The notes under the pieces were generated by a model. That model made no database searches. It was not told the DNA's origin and saw only the letters and a list, made by a program, of their open reading frames with translations. A stretch of 64,000 nucleotides of DNA. Source: Gracilimonas sp965227215. Lineage in GTDB: Bacteria > Bacteroidota > Rhodothermia > Balneolales > Balneolaceae. Shown here in pieces: positions 34,199 to 42,999 of the stretch. Location: NCBI GenBank assembly GCA_965227215.1, contig OZ245729.1:1798001-1862000 (forward strand), in the 5' to 3' direction. The translations under genes were made by a program, and so were the position numbers. How positions within the stretch are numbered: position 1 is the stretch's first letter; each line of letters starts with the position of its first letter.

Positions 34199-34825
34199 CT
34201 ATTCCAGGTTTCCGACCATTGCCGTATTCTTTACGAAGTTGAGTTGCTTTAACTCATCCATAGCTTCCAGTTCTTTGTCCTCTTCCGTTTTGAGGATTGC
34301 TGAACGCTGACTCTTTTGTAAAACCACAAAGTCAAGATTCGGATAGGCGGCTTTAATATCCTCAACCGTTTTGTCCGTAGCACTATAGGTTAATGCCACC
34401 ACTACATATTCATACTCCTTGCTAAAAGTAAGCTTTGCCAGCAGCTGATTTACCTTATCGCTTTCAAGTGTATCGCTATTATTAATCTCCTCCATCTCTT
34501 TGTCGGAACTCCCTGCGGCTTCACTCATCACAAACTCTACCCACACATTTTCTTCCAGCCCTTTAAGCTGCTCGGGGCTTGGGTTGTTCTCTATGGAAAG
34601 GACAATGTTCTTGATCTCACTGCTTAGAATTTCATATCCCAGCTCATCTAATTTCTGCTCAACAAAAGTTGGTGATACCGTATCAGAAAATGTTACCTGA
34701 ACTTTACCAGCTTCGATATTGTATTCCCCCTTCTCCAATTTTTTGATATCAGTGTCGTCCATTACCTGGGCAAAACTGATAAATGGGGCCAACGTGCTAA
34801 TTAGTATGATTAATAACTCTTTCAT
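34199..34825 (-). CDS. Secreted protein with two ferredoxin-like repeats, unknown
   Basis: A 208-residue protein with an N-terminal signal peptide (about 1-19). The remainder looks like two related alpha-beta units: GKVQVTFSDTVSPTFVEQKL with a following LGYEI strand, and YEYVVVALTYSATDKTVEDI with a following YPNLDFVVL strand. They are joined by an acidic Ser/Glu linker. The unit resembles ferredoxin-like propeptide or inhibitor folds (as in subtilisin propeptides), but no protease is adjacent. The family is not recognised with certainty. Confidence 0.78.
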   Translation of the reverse strand: MKELLIILISTLAPFISFAQVMDDTDIKKLEKGEYNIEAGKVQVTFSDTVSPTFVEQKLDELGYEILSSEIKNIVLSIENNPSPEQLKGLEENVWVEFVMSEAAGSSDKEMEEINNSDTLESDKVNQLLAKLTFSKEYEYVVVALTYSATDKTVEDIKAAYPNLDFVVLQKSQRSAILKTEEDKELEAMDELKQLNFVKNTAMVGNLE

Positions 34826-34920
34826 GAAAACCCGTTTTATTTATAATTACATGTAGCTGTAACGAGAATTTTTTGTGATTGTTCCCCGATGAACTTTTTT
34901 CGGGTGTCAGTAGATCCCGA

Positions 34921-35997
34921 TTATTTTTTTAAAAGCCCGGCCTTTTGACTTCCGGCACCAACTGCCAACATACAAATACAAATGAATAGAAACCCACCGG
35001 TAAGCGTAAAGTTATCCACCAGGTAGCCCATGATAGGCTGAGAAATCATTCCACCAAGTGCTCCCATCGTTGCTACCGTTGCAAGAGCCACAGCACCTTC
35101 TTTACCTGCTGCACTGAATAGCATTGGGAAGGTGAGCGCCACGCCGGCGCCTGCCATAACAAAGCCAATTGAAGCGACAATCAGGTTTGGAGATAAGATG
35201 GAAATAATCACACCTGATGCTGCTATCAGTGAACCGGTAGTGATTAGTGCTTTTGCCCCATAGCGTGGTTTTAAGCGATCACCTACTAATCGCATAATTA
35301 ACATGGAAACGGCATATACGGTATACCCAATGGGAGCCAATCCCTCCGAAGCTCCAACGTAGTCAGAAAAGAACAGGGTAACCCAATTCATGATTGAATC
35401 TTCTATGGAAGCGGCAATAAAGCAAATAACCCCTAACCAAAGCAGCCCTCTGTTTGGGAGTTTGAATCCCGTTTTAATTGCTTCAGGATCCTTTCCATCT
35501 TCCGGAAGGTATCTATAGATCACCATCAGAACCGCCATCAGAAAAGCTCCAGTTCCCCAGAAATGAAGACTCACTGAAAACAGTTGTGATGCCATTGCTG
35601 TTCCTGCCAGTGCCCCGGCCACGTTTCCCACTCCAAACCAGGAATGAATCATCGACATATGAGATCGCCCTGTATTTGACTCAATCCTGGAACCCAGAGC
35701 GTTAATAGAAATATTGTATCCGCTTGCGCCTGCCCCTGAAATGAATAGTACAATCGTCAATACAATCCAATCGGGAGCTATCGCCATAGGAATTAGTGAC
35801 AAGATCAATAATACACCAAAGAACAAAGCTGACTTCTTTGCCCCAACACGATGTATCAGGCCGGTTACTGCCGGCATAATCAATATGGTTCCCACTCCAC
35901 GGCCTAGTAGTGCGTATCCCAGTGTTACCGGAGTGAGCATGGAAACATCGCGAATGGCCGGGATACGGGAAGCCCAGGTTGCAAACACAGCTCCCAA
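34921..35997 (-). CDS. MFS transporter, start uncertain
   Basis: A protein of at least 358 residues with 11-12 predicted membrane helices, of the MFS type with FATWASRIPAIRD near the N-terminus, as in YbjJ-like sugar or drug exporters. The given start is TTG at 35997, but the same frame stays open upstream to about 36100 and encodes the rest of the first helix (RQLIATCAAFFILGAVFATW) after a basic leader. No ATG or GTG lies in that extension. The real start may be a rare codon, or an upstream frame change may exist. Substrate unknown. Confidence 0.88.
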   Translation of the reverse strand: MGAVFATWASRIPAIRDVSMLTPVTLGYALLGRGVGTILIMPAVTGLIHRVGAKKSALFFGVLLILSLIPMAIAPDWIVLTIVLFISGAGASGYNISINALGSRIESNTGRSHMSMIHSWFGVGNVAGALAGTAMASQLFSVSLHFWGTGAFLMAVLMVIYRYLPEDGKDPEAIKTGFKLPNRGLLWLGVICFIAASIEDSIMNWVTLFFSDYVGASEGLAPIGYTVYAVSMLIMRLVGDRLKPRYGAKALITTGSLIAASGVIISILSPNLIVASIGFVMAGAGVALTFPMLFSAAGKEGAVALATVATMGALGGMISQPIMGYLVDNFTLTGGFLFICICMLAVGAGSQKAGLLKK

Positions 35998-36206
35998 AAT
36001 GAAAAAGGCTGCACAAGTAGCGATTAGTTGTCGCTTTGCAGACTTGCTGTATGTATTTGAGCCGGTTGAAGAGATAGATTTTAACTTAAGTTTAGCAGCA
36101 GATTAAAAATACGGGCAATGTTCAACACTTCATAAACTTGGTTATTGGTTTTTATTCAATATTTGTATTCCTTAGAAGTTATTTTGCACTAAAAGCACCA
36201 CTACTG

Positions 36207-37112
36207 ATGCTCCAAACTGATTTTGATGTTGTCATACTTACTGACTCCCGATATATAAACCCATCGGCTCCGGGTGATTATGTCCAGAATATTCTGACGG
36301 AAGACCGTATCGTGAAGGAAGCTTTGCAGGACACGGGTTTAGTGGTTCACAGAAAAGACTGGGCTGATCCTGACTTTGACTGGTCTTCAACCAAAGCCGT
36401 TCTTTTCAGAACAACCTGGGATTATTTCAGTCGGTTCGATGAGTTTAAACGCTGGATGGAGAATACGTCTTCAAAAACTCATTTTATAAACAGTGAAAAG
36501 CTGATCCGCTGGAACATGGATAAACATTATCTGGATGATCTTAGCAGAAGTGGGATTAACGTAGTTCCTACCCGATATCTTGACAGCGGAAATGGAATGT
36601 CTTTACAGCAAATACATGACATTACAGGCTGGCAGGATACCGTTATCAAACCCACGGTTGGAGGAGCGGGCCGTCACACCTACCGCATTCAGCCCGAAAG
36701 TATTGATACTATTAGCCAGAAACTTAAGGAGGTAATGCAGGAAGAAGATTTCATGCTCCAGCCTTTTCAGAAATCTGTTGTGACAAGTGGCGAATGGTCA
36801 TTTATATTTTTTGGGGAAACTTTTAGCCACGCTGTCTTAAAAAGGGCTAAACCTGGCGACTTCAGAGTACAGGATGATTTTGGCGGAACGGTTCATGCAT
36901 ACACGCCCCGACAAAATGAAATTGAGTTTGCACGTAAAGCACTGCATGCTTGCCCTGAACTTCCGGCTTATGCCCGTGTTGATTTGGTGCTTAACAACTC
37001 CGGAGTGCTGGCGGTTTCGGAGCTGGAACTTATTGAACCGGAGCTTTGGTTCCGCATGAAGCCGGAAGCAGCTACTTTATTGGCCAAAGAAGTAGCAAAG
37101 TTAATACCCTGA
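36207..37112 (+). CDS. ATP-grasp (RimK/glutathione-synthetase-like) protein
   Basis: The likely start is ATG 36207 (MLQTDFDVVILTDSRYINP); a longer frame from 36138 adds an unlikely hydrophobic leader. The protein of about 301 residues has the ATP-grasp layout: a pre-ATP domain (RTTWDYFSRFDEF), the ATP lid around VIKPTVGGAGRHTYRI, and LVLNNSGVLAVSELELIEPE for Mg2+ binding near the C-terminus. Such enzymes form amide bonds with carboxylates activated by ATP. Relatives are seen in unassigned peptide or amino-acid ligation pathways; the substrates here are unknown. Confidence 0.9.
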   Translation: MLQTDFDVVILTDSRYINPSAPGDYVQNILTEDRIVKEALQDTGLVVHRKDWADPDFDWSSTKAVLFRTTWDYFSRFDEFKRWMENTSSKTHFINSEKLIRWNMDKHYLDDLSRSGINVVPTRYLDSGNGMSLQQIHDITGWQDTVIKPTVGGAGRHTYRIQPESIDTISQKLKEVMQEEDFMLQPFQKSVVTSGEWSFIFFGETFSHAVLKRAKPGDFRVQDDFGGTVHAYTPRQNEIEFARKALHACPELPAYARVDLVLNNSGVLAVSELELIEPELWFRMKPEAATLLAKEVAKLIP

Positions 37113-37122
37113 AATCATTGGT

Positions 37123-37866
37123 TTATTTCTGGTAAGCTTCAAGGTAAGACTTAATGCGCTTCGCATTCACTCCCAAATCTCCTCTTCCGATTCTTGACTT
37201 GGATCGAACATCTATCTTGCTTCCTGTTTCGGTGGTATCAACCCTAATTACAACATCATCAATGAATCCAAACCAGGCTAATTTATGGTAGGCTTCGATT
37301 CGCCCTTCCGCCTTGTTTTCACCAACCACCTGCCAGGGCATTTCTCGTGCTGTTGCCAAGGCCCGGTCATAAGCCTCATCATAGTCCAATGAAACATTCA
37401 GGGTCTCCAGTTCTTCATAAAATTCTTTTTGAGCTTCTGCAGGACCATCATCATGAATATATTCCGGTGGATTTGGTGCATCTCGCCTAAGGGGAACAAT
37501 AGCATCAAACTGTGGCGGGTTTTGCGTATCAGTTGTGATGTCGTGAATGGGCGGATACCCTTTCTGAACTTCCAGGTACCAGTATCCAAAATTGGATAGA
37601 GCAGCTACCCCGATTATCATAGCCGTAAAACCTGCGATAGTAACATTCTTACCCGATTCCTGCATTCTGAAGAAGCCAATAGCCCCTGCAATTCCGCCTA
37701 TAATAGCCGCCCCGGTTCCCCACGGAATTATGGAAAAGCCTGTACTAAAATGCCACCAACCCCACTGGTAACCATAGCCTGAAAGTATGACTGCAAGTCC
37801 ACCAAGAACGGCTAATGCCGTACCCCATTTTAATAAACCGATTCCCTTCTTACTTGTTGCCGCCAT
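37123..37866 (-). CDS. DUF1499 membrane protein
   Basis: A 247-residue protein with three predicted N-terminal membrane helices (about 10-110) and a C-terminal DUF1499 domain (about 115-245; PLRRDAPNPPEY, YDRALATAREMPWQVV, DDVVIRV, SKSRIGRGDLGVN). DUF1499 has no agreed function. The membrane-fused version occurs in many bacteria. It lies convergent to the ATP-grasp gene and is closed off from adk by a terminator. Confidence 0.92.
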   Translation of the reverse strand: MAATSKKGIGLLKWGTALAVLGGLAVILSGYGYQWGWWHFSTGFSIIPWGTGAAIIGGIAGAIGFFRMQESGKNVTIAGFTAMIIGVAALSNFGYWYLEVQKGYPPIHDITTDTQNPPQFDAIVPLRRDAPNPPEYIHDDGPAEAQKEFYEELETLNVSLDYDEAYDRALATAREMPWQVVGENKAEGRIEAYHKLAWFGFIDDVVIRVDTTETGSKIDVRSKSRIGRGDLGVNAKRIKSYLEAYQK

Positions 37867-37982
37867 TCACTTACTCCTAATTTTATTGCACCTTTATTAT
37901 TATACACAAACAAAACAGATAATCGTTCCGAATAACGATACCGATAAGCTATTGTGGCACAGCGGTTACAGAATTGCAGACA

Positions 37983-38009
37983 TAAAAAATCCCGCTCGGT
38001 GGCGGGATT
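37983..38009 (-). terminator. Terminator of the ffh-adk gene run
   Basis: Read on the minus strand, AATCCCGC and GCGGGATT form an 8-bp stem around a 6-nt loop, followed by a T-run. It lies 10 bp after the adk stop. Confidence 0.88.
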
Positions 38010-38018
38010 CAAATTTGA

Positions 38019-38573
38019 TCAGGTAAGAGCGTCTTTAATTCGCTTGAAGATTTCATCAATAGTACCGATTCCATCTATCTCCTGCACTTTGCCTTGTTTT
38101 TCGTAGTGCTTCATAACAGGCCGGGTTTCTTCCCTATACACCTGGAGGCGGGTTTTCACTTTTTCTTCAGTGTCATCCGATCGACCTTCGCCCCGGGAAA
38201 GAATTCTTTTAATCAACTCTTCTTCAGGAACCGATAGCAGGATGAAGGCATCCAGTTTGTCGTTGTTGCTTTCCAGGAAAGAATCGAAAGCTTCTGCCTG
38301 TACCACTGTTCTTGGAAAACCATCCAGAATGTAGCCATCCTGATACTTGTCTTTTCTCAGTTCATCGGCAACAAGGTCAACAACGGTTTGGTCAGGTACC
38401 AATTCACCCGAATCCAAAATGGATTTTACTTTAACCCCAAGTGGCGTTTTATTTTTGATCGCTGCCCGAAAAATATCTCCGGTTGAGAGGTGTGGGATAC
38501 TGAACTCGTCTTGTAATAACTTAGCCTGAGTTCCCTTTCCCGCCCCCGGAGGGCCAAACAGAATAATGTTCAT
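38019..38573 (-). CDS. adk: Adenylate kinase
   Basis: This 184-residue enzyme has the P-loop MNIILFGPPGAGKGTQA, LSTGDIFRAAI, and DGFPRTVVQAEAF. It catalyses ATP + AMP to 2 ADP. It is of the short type: the LID loop (SRGEGRSDDTEEKV) lacks the zinc-finger insert of the long form. It is the last gene of the translation-related run, 110 bp downstream of rplS. Confidence 0.98.
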   Translation of the reverse strand: MNIILFGPPGAGKGTQAKLLQDEFSIPHLSTGDIFRAAIKNKTPLGVKVKSILDSGELVPDQTVVDLVADELRKDKYQDGYILDGFPRTVVQAEAFDSFLESNNDKLDAFILLSVPEEELIKRILSRGEGRSDDTEEKVKTRLQVYREETRPVMKHYEKQGKVQEIDGIGTIDEIFKRIKDALT

Positions 38574-38682
38574 CCTTAGTTAGTTAGGTTAATCTGATAA
38601 ATAGCCATAGCAAGCTGAGCTGCGACCTGGCAAAACTTAACAGTAAAGCCTGAGATCGCAATAATAATCAGCCGGCGAGAAG

Positions 38683-39036
38683 TTATTGTTTCTTCGCACC
38701 TTTTTCTTTAATACGTGCTGCTTTACCGCGGAGGTCACGCAAGTAGAAAAGTTTTGATCGTCTTACTTTTCCTTTCTTCTTCACTTCAATTTTGGCAATG
38801 AAAGGAGAATTCAGTGGAAATACACGCTCAACGCCTACATTGCTGCTGATTTTTCGAACAGTAAACGTCTTGTTTGGGCCACTTCCTCTTTCAGAAAGCA
38901 CAACACCTTCGTACTGCTGAATACGCTCTTTTTCACCCTCACGTACACGGTAATGAACGTTTACAGTATCTCCAGCTGTAAAGTGAGGAACGTCCTCATT
39001 TATCAGGCTTTGCTCTACAAGTTTTAACTTATCCAT
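38683..39036 (-). CDS. rplS: Ribosomal protein L19
   Basis: This 117-residue protein matches L19 along its length (FTAGDTVNVHYRVREGEKER, QQYEGVVLSERGSG, NVGVERVFPLNSPFI, SKLFYLRDLRGKAARIKE). L19 lies at the interface between the 30S and 50S subunits. It follows trmD as in most bacteria, with a 39-bp gap. Confidence 0.99.
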   Translation of the reverse strand: MDKLKLVEQSLINEDVPHFTAGDTVNVHYRVREGEKERIQQYEGVVLSERGSGPNKTFTVRKISSNVGVERVFPLNSPFIAKIEVKKKGKVRRSKLFYLRDLRGKAARIKEKGAKKQ

Positions 39037-39075
39037 GATTTCTAAATTTAATCCCGATAGCTATCAGGATTGTTA

Positions 39076-39771
39076 TTAATGTTCTTTCTTAAATTTTTCG
39101 TACAAATCTTTTCTTCGTTCTTTGGTCCGCTTTTCGGATTGCTGCTGCTTCCACTCAGCTACTTTTTTGTGATCTCCTGAAAGCAGCACATTCGGGACTT
39201 TCATCCCTTTAAACTCTGCCGGACGTGTATAAACCGGACCTTCCAGCAGTCCATCCTGAAATGAATCATTTAATGCGCTTCCTGCATCTCCCAACACACC
39301 GGGGAGCAGCCGCACAACAGCATCTGTTATCACCATTGCCGGGAGTTCTCCTCCCGAAAGCACATAATCACCAATCGAAAATTCTTTGGTGATGAGTTCA
39401 TCTCTTACCCGCTGATCTACGCCTTTATAGTGGCCACATAAAATGATGATGTTTTGTTTGAGCGACAATGCGTTTGCATCGGCTTGTTCAAAAACATCGC
39501 CATCGGGCGCGGTGAAAATGAGTTCATCATAATCACGTTCGGATTGAAGCTTCTCGATACAGCTGAATATCGGCTGGGGAGTAAGCACCATTCCGGGTTC
39601 GCCACCATAGGGGTAATCATCTATTTTCTTGTGTTTGTCTTCGGTGTAATCCCGAAGATCGTGCACATGAATTTCAACCAGTTCTTTATCGACAGCACGC
39701 TTCACTATACTGTGGTTCAGCGGTCCGTCGAGCAAAGCGGGAACAGCAGAAATAATATCAATTCTCATCAT
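39076..39771 (-). CDS. trmD: tRNA (guanine-37-N1)-methyltransferase
   Basis: This 231-residue SPOUT-type enzyme shows GGEPGMVLTPQPIF, FTAPDGDVF, CGHYKGVDQRV and the cofactor-knot sequence SIGDYVLSGGELPAMV. It methylates G37 of tRNAs with SAM and prevents frameshifting. The C-terminus is rich in Lys/Arg. The start overlaps the rimM stop by 4 bp. Confidence 0.99.
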   Translation of the reverse strand: MMRIDIISAVPALLDGPLNHSIVKRAVDKELVEIHVHDLRDYTEDKHKKIDDYPYGGEPGMVLTPQPIFSCIEKLQSERDYDELIFTAPDGDVFEQADANALSLKQNIIILCGHYKGVDQRVRDELITKEFSIGDYVLSGGELPAMVITDAVVRLLPGVLGDAGSALNDSFQDGLLEGPVYTRPAEFKGMKVPNVLLSGDHKKVAEWKQQQSEKRTKERRKDLYEKFKKEH

Positions 39772-40304
39772 ATTCCCTCCAGTTCATCCAGATTCTGGCA
39801 GTAGATGTTACCCTCGCGCCGGTCTTGTATAAAGTGATCGATGTATGGAATTAGTCGGCTTCCCGAAGTGGTTGCAACCACTAAAATGGGGTGAGCCGGA
39901 TTGTTCATTACATCAACCACCAACCCAATCGATTCATCACCGTCATATACTTCATGATCAACTAAAGAATCGTCGGTTTCTACTTCGGCATGTATAAAAG
40001 GTTCGGCTTCGTCTGTTTCCAGAAAAATGCCCTTGCTTTTCAATGCTTCTGCGCCGGTGCGATCAGCGATTTGGTCAAATTGTACAAAGAACGAAATTTT
40101 GTTTCTTTTTCCCTCCACCCGAAAATCCATGATTCGGGCCGGGTAAAAGTCGCCACGGTCATTTCGCAAATACACCAGCTTCAGTTCTTCAACTTTCTGT
40201 GGGTCATCGACATCAAAGAAAACTTTGACCTCGCCCTCAAGTCCATGGGAGCGTTCTACATGCCCCACCTGAACAAAGCCCGGTGTATTGGCGTCCTGAT
40301 TCAT
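39768..40304 (-). CDS. rimM: 16S rRNA-processing protein RimM
   Basis: This 178-residue protein has the N-terminal RimM barrel (VGHVERSHGLEGEVKVF, KISFFVQFD) and the PRC-barrel (DHEVYDGDESIGLVVDV, SRLIPYIDHFIQDRREG). It assists 30S maturation and binds S19. It lies between rpsP (18 bp upstream) and trmD, the usual order. Confidence 0.98.
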   Translation of the reverse strand: MNQDANTPGFVQVGHVERSHGLEGEVKVFFDVDDPQKVEELKLVYLRNDRGDFYPARIMDFRVEGKRNKISFFVQFDQIADRTGAEALKSKGIFLETDEAEPFIHAEVETDDSLVDHEVYDGDESIGLVVDVMNNPAHPILVVATTSGSRLIPYIDHFIQDRREGNIYCQNLDELEGI

Positions 40305-40322
40305 AGGCGCCGGATATCTTTT

Positions 40323-41225
40323 TTATCCTTCTTGTTTGCTTTCCCAGGCACGCTGAACCGTTACGCGGTCTTCGTCTTCCGGGACAAATCCTTTAAGGTC
40401 GTCAAGATCGGTATTGTTAATGTGATCTATCGCCTCTTTCGCATTCATATCAGTGGAAACCTTGTCAGAAGAAGACTCTTTCGCTTCTTCTTTCTTCTCT
40501 TCAGCCGGCTCTTCTTCTTTGATTTCTTCCTCGGCTTCTTCAGTTTCCTCTTCAGCAGCTTCCGTTGATTCTTCTTTTTCTGCTTCGTCTTCTTCCGGAG
40601 CTTCTTCTTCAGATGCTTCTTCTTTAGCTTCGGTTTCTTCCTCAGCTTCCGCAGTTTCTTCCTCAGCTGCTTCTGTTGTTTCCTCTGCAGAATCATCAGA
40701 TTCAGCTTCTTCTAATGCCGCTTCAATTTCTTCGGCTTCATTTTTAGGAGCTTCATCTTCTTCTTCATCAGCAGCGGCCTTTTCAGCTTCTACTTCAGCA
40801 GCTGCTTGTTTGGCTTTCTTCTGAAGCTGCTCTTTGTATTCTCTTTCTTCGGCAGCAAGCACTTCTTTATAGTCAGCTTTACGGCTGGTGGCATCTTCTT
40901 TCTTAGAGTCTCTGTACTCTTTCCATTCCGCCAGTGCTTTTTCAATTTCTTCTTCGCTCTTGCCCCAGTTCATGAGGTGACGCTTGTACAGAATACCCTC
41001 GCGACGAAGGATTTTACGTACGGTGTCGGTAGGCTGAGCGCCGGTGTCTAACCAATAAAGAATGCGGTCTTCGTTGAGTACCACTTCCTTTTTCTCGGTT
41101 ACGTTGTCGTAACGACCCACACGCTCTACGATACGTCCATCACGAGCTTCGTGTCTTTCGGCTACTACGATATGCCAAATCGGGCGTTTCTTACGTCCTT
41201 TTCGTTGTAATCTGATTCTTAACAA
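40323..41225 (-). CDS. rpsP: Ribosomal protein S16 with a very long acidic tail
   Basis: Residues 1-85 are ordinary S16 (LRIRLQRKGRKKRPIWHIVV, RDGRIVERVGRYDN). They are followed by a helical segment (about 86-150), an extended Glu/Ala-rich low-complexity tract (about 150-250) and a C-terminal module of about 45 residues (NAKEAIDHINNTDLDDLKG then FVPEDEDRVTVQRAWESK). S16 is usually 80-90 residues and about 180 in many Bacteroidota, so 300 is long. The frame is clean, with no stop or shift. The tail may be cleaved or project from the ribosome; its function is unknown. Confidence 0.96.
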   Translation of the reverse strand: MLRIRLQRKGRKKRPIWHIVVAERHEARDGRIVERVGRYDNVTEKKEVVLNEDRILYWLDTGAQPTDTVRKILRREGILYKRHLMNWGKSEEEIEKALAEWKEYRDSKKEDATSRKADYKEVLAAEEREYKEQLQKKAKQAAAEVEAEKAAADEEEDEAPKNEAEEIEAALEEAESDDSAEETTEAAEEETAEAEEETEAKEEASEEEAPEEDEAEKEESTEAAEEETEEAEEEIKEEEPAEEKKEEAKESSSDKVSTDMNAKEAIDHINNTDLDDLKGFVPEDEDRVTVQRAWESKQEG

Positions 41226-41260
41226 TGCTGTTCTCCAATGTGTGTTTAAATTATAAGTTC

Positions 41261-42628
41261 TTATCGGCCGATAGGCAGATTTTTCAATCCTTGAAGAGCA
41301 CGTCCGGCTTTACCCATTTTCGACATGGTCTTCATCATTTTTTTCATTTGATCGAACTGTTTCATGAGCTGATTGATCTCACGAACAGTGGTGCCGGATC
41401 CTTTGGCTATACGTCGTCTTCGACTTCCGTTTAGCAACTCGGGCTCCTGGCGTTCCTCCGGCGTCATTGATAAGATTATAGCTTCAATTGGTTTGAAGGC
41501 ATCATCGTCGATTTCAGTATCGTTCAATGCTTTGCTGGCGCCGGGTATCATAGAAACAAGATCACCGAAGTCTCCCATCTTCTTGATCTTCTGAATTTGC
41601 TCGAGAAAGTCGTTCAGGTCGAATTTATCCGACCGAATTTTCTTCTGAAGTTTTTCTGCTTCCTTCTCGTCAAATTCTTTTTGAGCTTTTTCAACAAACG
41701 AAACCACATCTCCCATGCCCAGAATACGCTGAGCCATACGGTCGGGATAAAAAGGAGAAAGAGCATCCAGCTTTTCGCCGGTACTCACAAATTTGATGGG
41801 CTTGTTTACAACTGTCTTAATGGATAGGGCCGCACCACCGCGGGTGTCACCGTCCAGTTTGGTTAAAACCACGCCGTTGTAATCAATGCGTTCGTTAAAT
41901 TCTTTGGCTGTATTCACAGCATCCTGCCCAGTCATAGAGTCGACCACAAACAGGATCTCGTGAGGATTTACGGCCTTCTTGATTTCCGCAACCTCATTCA
42001 TCATTTCCTTATCTACATGTAAACGACCCGCGGTATCAATGATAACCGTATCGAGTGCCAGGCTTTTAGCCATAGAAACGGCCTCTTTGGCAACACGAAC
42101 CGCATCTTTCTGCTCGATGGAATACACCGGAACGTCAATTTGCGAAGCGAGTGTCTTAAGCTGATCAACAGCGGCAGGGCGATAAACATCGGCGGCAGCA
42201 AGAAGAGGATTCCTTTTATGCTCCTGCTTTAAGTGTCGGGCTAACTTACCGGTAAAGGTTGTTTTACCCGAACCCTGAAGTCCGGCTATAAGAATTACTG
42301 TAGGAGGAGTGTCAGCTTTAGCGATGTCGGCTTTTTCCCCACCAAAAGTCTCAACCAGCTTGTCGTGCACAATTTTTGTGAACTGCTGGCCGGGATTAAC
42401 ACTGGTGAGTACATCAGAACCGAGCACCTGCTCTTTGACATCTTCCGTAAACTGGCGGGCAACCTCATAATTAACGTCAGCATCCAGCAAAGCACGGCGA
42501 ATTTCACGGACAGTCTCCGCTATATTCACATCCGTGATGCGAGCTTCCCCTTTCAGGGATTGAAATGCTTTGTCTAATTTTGAGGATAAATCTTCAAACA
42601 TATTACTAAGATCGTTTTTCTCCGCCAA
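41261..42628 (-). CDS. ffh: Signal recognition particle GTPase Ffh
   Basis: This 455-residue protein has the N domain, the G domain with LIAGLQGSGKTTFTGKLA, DTAGRLHVD, TKLDGDTRGG and a C-terminal M domain with a conserved RRRRIAKGSG-type motif and a shortened Met-rich tail ending GRALQGLKNLPIGR. It binds SRP RNA and signal sequences for co-translational targeting. It heads the ffh-rpsP-rimM-trmD-rplS run; rpsP follows 35 bp later. Confidence 0.99.
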   Translation of the reverse strand: MAEKNDLSNMFEDLSSKLDKAFQSLKGEARITDVNIAETVREIRRALLDADVNYEVARQFTEDVKEQVLGSDVLTSVNPGQQFTKIVHDKLVETFGGEKADIAKADTPPTVILIAGLQGSGKTTFTGKLARHLKQEHKRNPLLAAADVYRPAAVDQLKTLASQIDVPVYSIEQKDAVRVAKEAVSMAKSLALDTVIIDTAGRLHVDKEMMNEVAEIKKAVNPHEILFVVDSMTGQDAVNTAKEFNERIDYNGVVLTKLDGDTRGGAALSIKTVVNKPIKFVSTGEKLDALSPFYPDRMAQRILGMGDVVSFVEKAQKEFDEKEAEKLQKKIRSDKFDLNDFLEQIQKIKKMGDFGDLVSMIPGASKALNDTEIDDDAFKPIEAIILSMTPEERQEPELLNGSRRRRIAKGSGTTVREINQLMKQFDQMKKMMKTMSKMGKAGRALQGLKNLPIGR

Positions 42629-42731
42629 TTACAGAGCCTGTAAAAATACGGGTTCTTTTCCGTGTTATCAACAACAATGTGGATAAATGTTTTTGAGCGA
42701 CCGGCTGAAATTGAAAATACCAGTTCATCCT

Positions 42732-42873
42732 CGTTACGGTGTTCTGCTTCGTAACGCATTTCCGAGGCTCTGCCTCAAACTCAATGCTATAGTTTACAGC
42801 CTAAACTCACCACCCTACTCAATCCTGAGGCAGAGCCTCATAAGCTGGTTCCGCCGAAGAGCGGCGGAACCAG
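42732..42873. repeat. Composite palindromic repeat, three inverted-repeat modules
   Basis: Four features lie in 140 bp: CGTTACG/CGTAACG (42732-42738 and 42750-42756), GAGGCTCTGCCTC (42764-42776), its near match TGAGGCAGAGCCTCA (42826-42840) in inverted order, and a 12-bp perfect stem CTGGTTCCGCCG/CGGCGGAACCAG (42845-42873). They can fold as one branched structure. This type of array is typical of dispersed intergenic elements rather than of a gene. The rest of 42629-42999 holds no ORF of note. Confidence 0.75.
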
Positions 42874-42999
42874 GAAAACCAGGAAAAAATACCGATTTGC
42901 TTGAACCAAAAGCCCCTGCGCTACTTAAACATCTTCCCGGGAACAAACTTCGAAATCACTGATTAAAGTTGATAACCATGTAATAAAATCCTGGCCATA

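Noticed and set aside
40453..40824. Ser/Ala-rich plus-strand frame in rpsP
   Set aside because: It is the complement of the Glu/Ala repeat tract of S16; composition explains the open frame.
38019..42628. Unusual gene order in the ffh-adk run
   Set aside because: ffh-rpsP-rimM-trmD-rplS is a common bacterial arrangement; only the S16 tail is notable.
42629..42999. CRISPR array
   Set aside because: The repeats are inverted and dissimilar, with no regular direct repeats or spacers and no cas genes nearby.
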